Assembly (NCBI GenBank): GCA_009774465.1
Contig: VSNT01000047.1
Location: 1 to 25,540, forward strand
Direction: 5' to 3'
DNA from: Lachnospiraceae bacterium
Lineage (GTDB): Bacteria > Bacillota_A > Clostridia > Lachnospirales > Lachnospiraceae
DNA: 25,540 nt
The position numbers and the translations under genes are program-made. The notes under the pieces are model-generated. The model was given only the letters and a program-made list of their open reading frames with translations, was not told where the DNA came from and ran no database searches. This document shows, one piece after another, positions 14,136-20,067 of this stretch (the first letter of the stretch is position 1; the number at the start of each line of letters is the position of its first letter).

Positions 14136-14676
14136 ATCCCTCTTTTATCAGAAATTTTTTAAGCACCTCTCTTCCACGCCGCAGTCTGGTTTTTACCGTA
14201 TGGGGGTTCATCTGAAGCTCCCTTGCGATCTCGTTCACTTTTTTGTACTGGTAATAATATGCCACAAAAATCTCCCAGTCCAGCGGTTTTAACTGTTTCA
14301 AAATCCTTGCTATGATCCTTTGCTGCTCTCTTTGAACAATCTGCTGCTCCACACTATTATCAATCATCAGAATATCATCTAATAGTTGTAAGTCTTGTCC
14401 TTTCGTTGCCCGCAGCCAGTCCTTCGCCTTATTTCTTGCAATAGTTGCTATATATGCCTTGATACTGCTGTATTCCTCATAATTGATTCTGTCAGCCGTA
14501 TTCCATAATGCAATAAATGTGTCCGCAACCACCTCCTCTACATCTTCTTTTGTTCCCTTTGAGCTTAACAGGTTTCCAACAATAACAGTGACATAGACAC
14601 TATACAAATCAATTATTTCCTCAAATGCTTGTTCATCTTTGTTTCGTAATTTCTTTAGTATCTTCTTTTCGTCCAT
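14116..14676 (-). CDS. ECF-type RNA polymerase sigma factor
   Basis: About 186 residues from the ATG at 14676, which has GGAGG directly before it. A reading from 14739 adds 21 residues but has no binding site. Region 2 spans roughly DEQAFEEIIDLYSVYV to AYIATIARNKAKDWLR, and region 4 is the HTH LKPLDWEIFVAYYYQYKKVNEIARELQ followed by HTVKTRLRRGREVLKKFL. It directs RNA polymerase to a small regulon, probably including this operon. The next gene looks like its membrane anti-sigma factor. The target promoter sequence cannot be read with confidence. Confidence 0.92.
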   Translation of the reverse strand: MDEKKILKKLRNKDEQAFEEIIDLYSVYVTVIVGNLLSSKGTKEDVEEVVADTFIALWNTADRINYEEYSSIKAYIATIARNKAKDWLRATKGQDLQLLDDILMIDNSVEQQIVQREQQRIIARILKQLKPLDWEIFVAYYYQYKKVNEIARELQMNPHTVKTRLRRGREVLKKFLIKEGYGSNAD

Positions 14677-14743
14677 TCCTCCAAATCCTATCTGCTCAAA
14701 TTTTTTATCAATACGAGACTTTGAAGAATTTGGTTTCATTTTT

Positions 14744-14775
14744 TTTGAAATTTTTTATTTTGTCCAAATTTCAAA
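14744..14775. promoter_or_regulatory. Inverted repeat upstream of the sigma factor gene
   Basis: Perfect 9-bp arms TTTGAAATT (14744-14752) and AATTTCAAA (14767-14775) lie between the preceding terminator and the sigma gene. This could be an operator over the sigma promoter; no role is established. Confidence 0.4.
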
Positions 14776-14784
14776 TATAAGTAT

Positions 14785-14814
14785 GAAAAGGCGCATAGAA
14801 ATCCCTATACGCCC
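14785..14814 (-). terminator. Terminator after the XRE gene
   Basis: Arms GGCGCATAG (14790-14798) and CTATACGCC (14805-14813), with one mismatch, are followed by TTTTC on the minus strand. It separates the XRE gene from the sigma operon. Confidence 0.75.
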
Positions 14815-14830
14815 ACATCACCTTTACATA

Positions 14831-15166
14831 TTAATTTGATAGCCTGTCCAAACCTTTAACCATTTCTTCAAGCATATGTATCAAATATTCCTGCTGTTTT
14901 CCACTTTTATTATTTAAGATATTTAGAATACGTTCTGTTATGGGAATTTCATTTAGATTTTCATATAAGAGATATGAGAGAGGAATAGCAAATGCATCTG
15001 CTATTCTCATAAAGTTTTCTAGTGACATTGTTCTGATCCCATGTTCGATCCGCTTAATAGAATCAACTGAAAGCTCTGCTTTCTCTGCCAGTTCAAATTG
15101 TGTTAAATTCTGCTTTTTCCGGTATAATTTCACGTTATCGGCAATAATATATTTTATATCCTTCAT
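14831..15166 (-). CDS. XRE-family regulator next to the peptide cluster
   Basis: About 111 residues with an N-terminal HTH_3 domain: LYRKKQNLTQFELAEKAELS, then VDSIKRIEHGIRTMSLENFMRIADAF, then a helical tail (ITERILNILNNK...). The ATG at 15166 has TGGAG about 9 bases before it; the ATG at 15181 lacks a binding site. Upstream lie a terminator-ended untranslated segment and a promoter bearing the 42-nt element also found in front of the DUF6033-precursor operon. I infer that it is the cluster's own regulator and controls both sites, but which protein binds the element is unknown. Confidence 0.88.
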   Translation of the reverse strand: MKDIKYIIADNVKLYRKKQNLTQFELAEKAELSVDSIKRIEHGIRTMSLENFMRIADAFAIPLSYLLYENLNEIPITERILNILNNKSGKQQEYLIHMLEEMVKGLDRLSN

Positions 15167-15277
15167 TTTCTGATTCTCCATTCTTTTAATTTTGTTGAAA
15201 TGAAGAATCTGCTGGAGGTCCCCTTTTCGACCTTCGTATGTATATATCCTGATAAATCAGCATTTTCCGACAGTAGC

Positions 15278-15325
15278 AAAAAAAAGAGTACACCGCACCG
15301 ACCTGCCATGTCGATTTGTGTACTC
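15278..15325 (-). terminator. Terminator in the leader of the XRE gene
   Basis: Perfect 8-bp arms GAGTACAC (15286-15293 on the plus strand) and GTGTACTC (15318-15325), with an inner CGAC/GTCG stem, are followed on the minus strand by eight T. It lies about 110 bp before the XRE start, so most transcripts from the upstream promoter should stop here. Confidence 0.85.
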
Positions 15326-15575
15326 GTAAGCTGCCGTATTTACTTTTTAGGAGTATATTGTACTGTATTAGGCAGTGCAAATATCCTTTGAAAAACATTC
15401 TATGTAAAAATCTTATCATCAAAATTTAAAGCATAAAATATACACCTAACAATATCTTTCGTCATCAGGTGTACACAAATTATCTTGTTGTCAGTTTTCA
15501 TAGTATCACTCATTTGCACAACAAGATTAATCCTATTCAGGCTTTGTATTAGCTTGAAAAAATTATGCCGCACAA
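15278..15575 (-). ncRNA. Candidate untranslated leader or small RNA
   Basis: A segment of about 300 bases bounded by a promoter (15580-15659) and a strong terminator. It contains a perfect 10-bp inverted repeat, ATCTTGTTGT (15482-15491) with ACAACAAGAT (15518-15527), and a second hairpin, TACACCT (15441-15447) with AGGTGTA (15467-15473). Two short frames (37 codons from about 15511, and one at 15422-15186) lack usable ribosome binding sites. I read it as a regulatory RNA or attenuator rather than a gene. I do not recognise a known RNA family. Confidence 0.45.
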
Positions 15576-15579
15576 TAGT

Positions 15580-15659
15580 CTATATCATATCAAATATTTG
15601 CAGTCATAACATTAGCTTTGCAGAAAATGAACTGTTTTTGCAGAAAACGGCACAAAAAA
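15580..15659 (-). promoter_or_regulatory. Promoter with 20-bp-phased direct repeat, copy 1
   Basis: On the plus strand TTGCAGAAAA occurs at 15618-15627 and again at 15638-15647. The block up to the A run is identical over about 42 bases to the copy at 19983-20024. A -10-like TATGATATAG (15589-15580 on the minus strand) lies at the same distance from the repeat as TATTATATAA does in the other copy. The direct repeats suggest a dimeric activator or repressor site. Confidence 0.65.
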
Positions 15660-15699
15660 ATCTTTTCAAACTTGCCACATTGTTTTGAAAAGATTTTTT
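15655..15699 (-). terminator. Bidirectional terminator after the acyl-carrier-like gene
   Basis: Perfect 16-bp arms (15655-15670 and 15684-15699) with A and T runs at both ends enclose a 13-base loop. It ends the precursor-maturase operon. The stretch 15700-15817 between it and the last gene shows nothing else. Confidence 0.9.
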
Positions 15700-15817
15700 C
15701 TGCCCGATACGTTTTTTAACATGATCTTCTATTCTTTTTCATATTCCCTGTTTCTTGATAACCCACTCAATCCAAACTGTATTATTTCCTATCCTATATA
15801 TAATCATATCCCCCGCT

Positions 15818-16078
15818 TTAAGAAACTATCTCTAATTTTTCTTGTACCGAAGCTACAATATTATCTAAAAAATCAAATCTTTTTTCCACAATATCTTTCT
15901 CACTAAATGTAATATGAAAGTTTTCTTGAAGTGCAAAGAATATAACTAGCAGATCCCGTGGTTTTAAACCTACTCGTGGATCTAATAAACTGTATTGAAA
16001 ATCCACATTGTCTGTGAAATGAATGTTTAACTCTTTCTCTATTACATCAATAATTCTTTCTTTCAGTGTGCTTTCCAT
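15818..16078 (-). CDS. Peptide maturation system acyl-carrier-related protein
   Basis: 86 residues with the four-helix outline of an acyl carrier protein: LKERIIDVIEKEL, then LLDPRVGLKPRDLLVIFFALQENFHITFSEKDIV, then the last helix. At the DSL position of true carriers the sequence reads KPRDL, so the Ser that takes phosphopantetheine is missing. This matches the acyl-carrier-related family (TIGR04069, from memory) that accompanies CcpM-type Cys-rich peptide clusters. Its role there is unknown; a scaffold or peptide-binding function is more likely than acyl transfer. It is 14 bp after the TIGR04066-like gene, with GGGAGGG before the ATG. Confidence 0.8.
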   Translation of the reverse strand: MESTLKERIIDVIEKELNIHFTDNVDFQYSLLDPRVGLKPRDLLVIFFALQENFHITFSEKDIVEKRFDFLDNIVASVQEKLEIVS

Positions 16079-16092
16079 TTTATCCCTCCCAG

Positions 16093-17190
16093 CTAAAACT
16101 GTTCACATCTGCCATATTGTTGCAACTTTTTCAAAACAAAATCATATATACCTTTTTGTTCAATATCAGTGTTTGAAAAGACAACATGTTTATCCGATGA
16201 GTTTTGTATCTCATTTGTATAAGCATACGACAACTTTTCTCTATACATTGAAGCCGAAAGAGGAACATATCTTGATACAAAATAAGCACTTGCTTCAAAC
16301 TTATATTTGAAACGGCACAGCTTATCAAATTCATCATATAATTCATCATTATATGTCCCATTCATCAAAGTAATTATTGAAACATCTGGTGTAAATGCAT
16401 TATATAATTCCGAAGCATAAATACCATAATTAAATGAATGTCTTGAAGATAATGGCAAAAGCGGATCGTCAACGCCTATAATTATTACATCCGGCTCTTC
16501 CTGTTTTTCAATCTCCTTAATAAAATTATTGAAATAATGTATCCTATGTACTTCTGATAAATTTCTGCTAAACAATACATCATCAATAGAATAGGAACCC
16601 ATTAACTCATTCAAACATCCTGTCCCTATTAAGGTTACTTTATAACCATCCTTATTAAAATTATTCAGCAAGTTTAATTGAATCTGATACTTTTGCGTAA
16701 TCGGAACTACACCTGCAACAGAAACTATGGGCGTCTCTATTGTCTCCTGCGTTAAAGAATATTCCATATTTTTATAGTCTACCCTTTTACTGTCAGATGA
16801 CGTTTCAATTTCTGTTTTGCAAGATACATTATAAGAAGCGCATATTTCCTGTATTTTTCCTTTAACTGTTTGAACCCCCATAAGTAAAATTTCAATACCC
16901 ATGTTACAATACTTTTCTATTACTCTTAATGCCACATCCCATTCTAGCTTATCAATATCTCTAGTCACTAATAGCATATCCAAGTTGCAATCATTGCTCA
17001 AATCCTCCCAGTTAATTTGACTATACTCCCTTGCATATGTACTTTTTTCTTTAATTTCATTTTCTCCCAGATTTTCCCCATTATGTTTTATCAGTTGACA
17101 AAACTTATATTTATCAAACAGCTCTTTATACCTTAACACTGGAATGAACGATTCTTCAAATGGGTACACTGCTACATTTATTTGGTTCAT
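16093..17190 (-). CDS. TIGR04066-like peptide maturation protein (copy 1)
   Basis: About 365 residues. The central part TPIVSVAGVVPITQKYQIQL, followed by GYKVTLIGTG and EEPDVIIIGVDDPLLP, is the conserved core of the uncharacterised family seen beside CcpM maturases. A second member is at 23209-24189 and a third copy of the core is fused to the S8 protease. The core looks like a Rossmann-type alpha/beta domain, but no P-loop GxxxxGK is present. I chose the ATG at 17190, 11 bp after the maturase stop, with GGGAG ahead. The function is unknown; it is cotranscribed with the maturase and precursor. Confidence 0.8.
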   Translation of the reverse strand: MNQINVAVYPFEESFIPVLRYKELFDKYKFCQLIKHNGENLGENEIKEKSTYAREYSQINWEDLSNDCNLDMLLVTRDIDKLEWDVALRVIEKYCNMGIEILLMGVQTVKGKIQEICASYNVSCKTEIETSSDSKRVDYKNMEYSLTQETIETPIVSVAGVVPITQKYQIQLNLLNNFNKDGYKVTLIGTGCLNELMGSYSIDDVLFSRNLSEVHRIHYFNNFIKEIEKQEEPDVIIIGVDDPLLPLSSRHSFNYGIYASELYNAFTPDVSIITLMNGTYNDELYDEFDKLCRFKYKFEASAYFVSRYVPLSASMYREKLSYAYTNEIQNSSDKHVVFSNTDIEQKGIYDFVLKKLQQYGRCEQF

Positions 17191-17201
17191 CTTTTCTCCC
17201 T

Positions 17202-18656
17202 TCATACTGTACGACATCCATACTTCTTTAATGTTACATAGTTTTTAATGTTTTCCTCTATAGAATACCTGCTTGTCTTGCAAAATGAAAGTCTCTTTCC
17301 TTTATCTAGCTTTCCATTATTCTCTGCCTTTCCGCAGCATAACTCACACATCTTATAGCACCAGCACTTTTTGCACTCTTCTTCCGAAATTTTTGCAACA
17401 TTCAGTAAATTCTTAGCCTTTTCTAAATCAAAACCTTCCTGAATGCTTCCAATACAGAGAATATCAGACGCTTCGTTTACTCTTTCACAAGGGAACATTC
17501 TGCCATCAACGTTCACAAATAACCTCTGTATTCCGGGCAAGCATTGACCTCCCGGACAATCATAACAACTATTATGCTTATTATAGACATTTCTTTCAAC
17601 CATCTGATTATGCAGTGCAGAAATATGGAAATTGTATAATGACGTATCATAACCTTTCAACAGATTTGTACAACTGTTCAGGTAAACCTTAAACACTTCA
17701 TAATTGGAATTGGCATAAAATTCTGGTGGTACTTCGTCCTGCTCCAATTCCTTTAAATTATTTACATCAACATAATTTCCTGAAACACCGATCTCTTTTA
17801 CCAAATCGTATGTCATAAAAAACTGACTTGTACACGAAACATCCTGTTTTAAATCAATAACGGCATTGAATGAAATATTTTTAATAAAGTCAGGACAGAC
17901 TTTCTTTACCAGTTCTAATCGCTCCATAACAGTTTCATATGTACCTTTATTGCTTGACGCAAATATTCTGTTTTTGTTCTGAATGTTTGCAGGTCCGTCC
18001 AAACTGATTGTCAAATTAAAGCTATGATCTGCTAAAAATTTTATGCTATCCTCTGTAAGTAAGGTTGCATTACTCGTCATATTAAATGACAGCTTCTTGC
18101 CTGCAAAAATTTCTTCTGCATATTTAACACACTGCTTAATCAACTCATACTCTAACAATGGTTCTCCGCCATAGAAGCCTATTGTTACAGAATCACTATT
18201 TAATGAATGGTCATAAAAGAATTTCACAGCCGCAAGCGCAGTTTCCACACTCATACGCTTATTCATGTGCGTTCTGTTTACATAACTTCCTGAATAAACA
18301 CAATACTTGCACCTTAAATTGCAGTTTTGTGTTACCTGTAAAGTCATCATATTCAAATTGGTTTTATAAAATTCTTCCAACCGATCTGTTTCAGGGTGCC
18401 GGAAAATAATACTCTCATTCTTGTCACAAAGAAACCCTCGCTGCATCAATAATTCAATATCACTTTTGCATTCTTCACTCAATGCGTTATATTCGCTGTT
18501 CATTTGTTCTTTGGTTACTGTTGTATCTGAAATTAGCTTATTCAAAAAAGCATATATTTCATTTGAAATATGAACAATTCCATTCGTGTTCACATCATAT
18601 AAGTAGTTCTCGTTATATATTTGTATTAAATGAATATATGGTATATGCTCAATCAT
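17202..18656 (-). CDS. ccpM: Cys-rich peptide radical SAM maturase (CcpM-like), copy 1
   Basis: 484 residues. An N-terminal region of ~100 residues fits a precursor-recognition domain. The radical SAM core follows with Cys112, Cys116 and Cys119 (CNLRCKYC) and GFYGGEPLLE. The C-terminal SPASM-like part is rich in Cys (364, 367, 372, 390, 401, 428, 431, 433, 437, 440, 441, 459) and would hold two further clusters. SPASM maturases of this kind form thioether bonds from Cys in ribosomal peptides. The precursor gene lies just upstream, separated by a hairpin that should limit maturase expression. The start has GGGAGG ahead. The exact modification is not known to me. Confidence 0.9.
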   Translation of the reverse strand: MIEHIPYIHLIQIYNENYLYDVNTNGIVHISNEIYAFLNKLISDTTVTKEQMNSEYNALSEECKSDIELLMQRGFLCDKNESIIFRHPETDRLEEFYKTNLNMMTLQVTQNCNLRCKYCVYSGSYVNRTHMNKRMSVETALAAVKFFYDHSLNSDSVTIGFYGGEPLLEYELIKQCVKYAEEIFAGKKLSFNMTSNATLLTEDSIKFLADHSFNLTISLDGPANIQNKNRIFASSNKGTYETVMERLELVKKVCPDFIKNISFNAVIDLKQDVSCTSQFFMTYDLVKEIGVSGNYVDVNNLKELEQDEVPPEFYANSNYEVFKVYLNSCTNLLKGYDTSLYNFHISALHNQMVERNVYNKHNSCYDCPGGQCLPGIQRLFVNVDGRMFPCERVNEASDILCIGSIQEGFDLEKAKNLLNVAKISEEECKKCWCYKMCELCCGKAENNGKLDKGKRLSFCKTSRYSIEENIKNYVTLKKYGCRTV

Positions 18657-18680
18657 ATATTTCCTCCCTATTTCTAGTTT

Positions 18681-18718
18681 AAAAAGGGCAGTCTGACTAA
18701 TATCTTATCAGACTGCCC
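18681..18718 (-). terminator. Attenuator between precursor and maturase
   Basis: Perfect 11-bp arms GGGCAGTCTGA (18686-18696) and TCAGACTGCCC (18708-18718) are followed by TTTTT on the minus strand. A strong hairpin after a precursor gene usually gives many precursor transcripts and few maturase transcripts. Confidence 0.88.
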
Positions 18719-18799
18719 ATAGCACCTGAACCTAGCCTTAAAAGTTATGAGTTCAAATGCTGCCTGTAGATCCTGCGCCTAACTTAAAAGAGTCATAGG
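18719..18799. repeat. Imperfect tandem duplication at the precursor 3' end
   Basis: Two units of about 38 bp, starting near 18719 and 18762 (43 bp apart), share TAG..CCTG..CCTA, then CTTAAAAG, then TCAAA or TCCAAA. The right-hand unit encodes the last residues of the precursor; the left-hand one lies after its stop and is not an open frame. Confidence 0.5.
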
Positions 18800-18982
18800 T
18801 CCAAACGACTTATTGTACAGGTTAGTATTCGTCACACTTCCTGTAACCTGTATTCCTGTCGCATTCGGAATAGTATTGCAGTTACTGCAAGATGTACATA
18901 AACACAAATTGCAGTTGCAGGCACACGCATAAGCAACTAATGTACCTTCTTTGAAACCACCCTTTTTACCAAGTTTCTTCAT
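18779..18982 (-). CDS. CLI_3235-type Cys-rich precursor peptide
   Basis: 67 residues. A short basic leader MKKLGKKGG is followed by a Cys-dense stretch with Cys at 20, 22, 24, 27, 29, 32 and 35, and then a Cys-free tail rich in Thr, Asn and Gly (36-67). The MKKLGKK leader with an early Cys block fits CLI_3235-family bacteriocin-type precursors, the partners of CcpM maturases. GGGAGGTGAAATGT precedes the ATG. The maturase, TIGR04066-like and acyl-carrier-like genes follow it, and the exporter and protease are upstream. Where the leader is cut is not evident, since there is no Gly-Gly before the Cys block other than residues 8-9. The activity of the product is unknown. Confidence 0.85.
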   Translation of the reverse strand: MKKLGKKGGFKEGTLVAYACACNCNLCLCTSCSNCNTIPNATGIQVTGSVTNTNLYNKSFGPMTLLS

Positions 18983-19108
18983 TACATTTCACCTCCCTTC
19001 AATGAATTACAATCTTGGAATATTTTCACTCCCTTAAAATCATATTACCACACACAACAGTGATTCTATGTGGTGCAATTTGCTTGGGCTTTCCAAGAAC
19101 ACTTTAAT

Positions 19109-19903
19109 TTAGCTATAACTATTGAAATTGCTTTCAATAATAGCCTGATTCGTATAAGCAGATGTTTTTACGAAAGCCTTATCCACTGTATCCTTAACAA
19201 CTATATTGGTTTCTTCATTCTTTTCTGCTGTTCGTTTAGCTGCCCTCTTTTGCTCTGCTTTCTTTTCCTCTGCCCGTTTAACTGCTCTTTTTTCCTCTGC
19301 TTTCTTTTCTTTCTCCCTATTTTCTTTTGCCTTTCTTTCAGCATTTTCTCTGGCTATCTTTCCGTCTGGATCATTTGTGCTGCCACTCATCATGGAAATA
19401 TTACCATTATCGTCAATCTTATAAGTAGCATATGTCACTACCGGACTTCCAGGAGCCATTTTCACAGAGTTACAAAGTGATTTAACGCTATCAGGAATAG
19501 CCGCTAAATTTTCCTCTAAATATTTAGCCTTCTCAGGATCATTCATGCACTTCTTTAAAAATGCATTTGATACTGATACCGTTGTCGGAACACCCTGCAT
19601 CGAGGTAGCCCCTGTATTAATATATCCGTACTTGCTTTGTAAATATTGGGAATAATCATTAATATTCTTATATCCCGTTTTAATCTGCTCTGTTTTAGTC
19701 CCTCCAGTTGAAGTTTTTAATTCTACCGTACTTGTTGTCACATTACTGTCTTTTGTGCTGCCCATATTTTTAGCAGTATTTGTATTGTATGTTTGAGTTG
19801 CACTATTGCTAGATGATTCACTTATATTCCCACTCTTTGCCTTTGGTGTATAATAGGCTGCATAAGTACTGCCTACCCCACCATTTACACCTACAATTGC
19901 CAT
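19109..19903 (-). CDS. DUF6033-like protein with charged coiled-coil tail
   Basis: 264 residues. A small N-terminal MAIVGVNGG, a Ser/Thr/Asn-rich low-complexity region (about 20-75), a conserved-looking middle (YLQSKYGYINTG, SMQGVPTTVSV, LKKCMNDPEKAKYLEENLAA) and a 60-residue Lys/Glu/Ala/Arg-rich stretch with imperfect repeats (EKRAVKRAEEKKAEQKR) predicted to be a coiled coil. The middle resembles DUF6033 proteins of Lachnospiraceae (from memory); their role is unknown. There is no signal peptide. I chose the ATG at 19903 with GGAGG before it. It is the first gene after the repeat-bearing promoter and precedes the precursor by 126 bp, a gap with no clear terminator. Confidence 0.72.
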   Translation of the reverse strand: MAIVGVNGGVGSTYAAYYTPKAKSGNISESSSNSATQTYNTNTAKNMGSTKDSNVTTSTVELKTSTGGTKTEQIKTGYKNINDYSQYLQSKYGYINTGATSMQGVPTTVSVSNAFLKKCMNDPEKAKYLEENLAAIPDSVKSLCNSVKMAPGSPVVTYATYKIDDNGNISMMSGSTNDPDGKIARENAERKAKENREKEKKAEEKRAVKRAEEKKAEQKRAAKRTAEKNEETNIVVKDTVDKAFVKTSAYTNQAIIESNFNSYS

Positions 19904-19944
19904 CCGCCTTACCTCCATTCAATAATTTAACAATCACTACTTTT

Positions 19945-20024
19945 TTATATAATAACAAAACTGAGTTAAAGTTCAATTACCCTTGCAGAAAATGAACTGT
20001 TTTTGCAGAAAACGGCACAAAAAA
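19945..20024 (-). promoter_or_regulatory. Promoter with 20-bp-phased direct repeat, copy 2
   Basis: On the plus strand TTGCAGAAAA occurs at 19983-19992 and 20003-20012. About 42 bases are identical to 15618-15659. The -10-like TATTATATAA (19954-19945 on the minus strand) drives the DUF6033-precursor operon, with about 40 bp to the start codon. Confidence 0.68.
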
Positions 20025-20060
20025 TCTTTACAGACAGACTTGCTATTCTGAAAAGATTTT
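20019..20060 (-). terminator. Terminator after the ABC exporter gene
   Basis: Arms AAAATCTTTACAG (20021-20033) and CTGAAAAGATTTT (20048-20060), with one mismatch, are followed by a T run on the minus strand. It sits 8 bp after the ABC transporter stop. The stem sequence resembles that of the terminator at 15655-15699. Confidence 0.85.
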
Positions 20061-20067
20061 CTTATAC

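Noticed and set aside
15186..15422. A 78-codon minus-strand reading frame upstream of the XRE gene.
   Set aside because: It has no ribosome binding site, spans a strong terminator, and the product has no recognisable character. Treated as untranslated.
15441..15475. CTGATGA followed by GAAAG on the minus strand between ACACC and GGTGT, suggestive of a hammerhead ribozyme core.
   Set aside because: Only one base separates the CTGATGA and GAAA parts, so stem II is absent, and no proper cleavage site or third stem can be drawn. Likely chance.
19210..19330. Repeated Lys/Glu/Ala coding units checked as a tandem DNA repeat or CRISPR-like array.
   Set aside because: The repeats are imperfect codon-level repeats within one open gene, without spacers.
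19070..19480. Plus-strand frames rich in Phe, Ser and Cys opposite the DUF6033-like gene.
   Set aside because: They are the complement of the Lys/Glu/Ala-rich repeat stretch; low-complexity composition keeps them open by chance.
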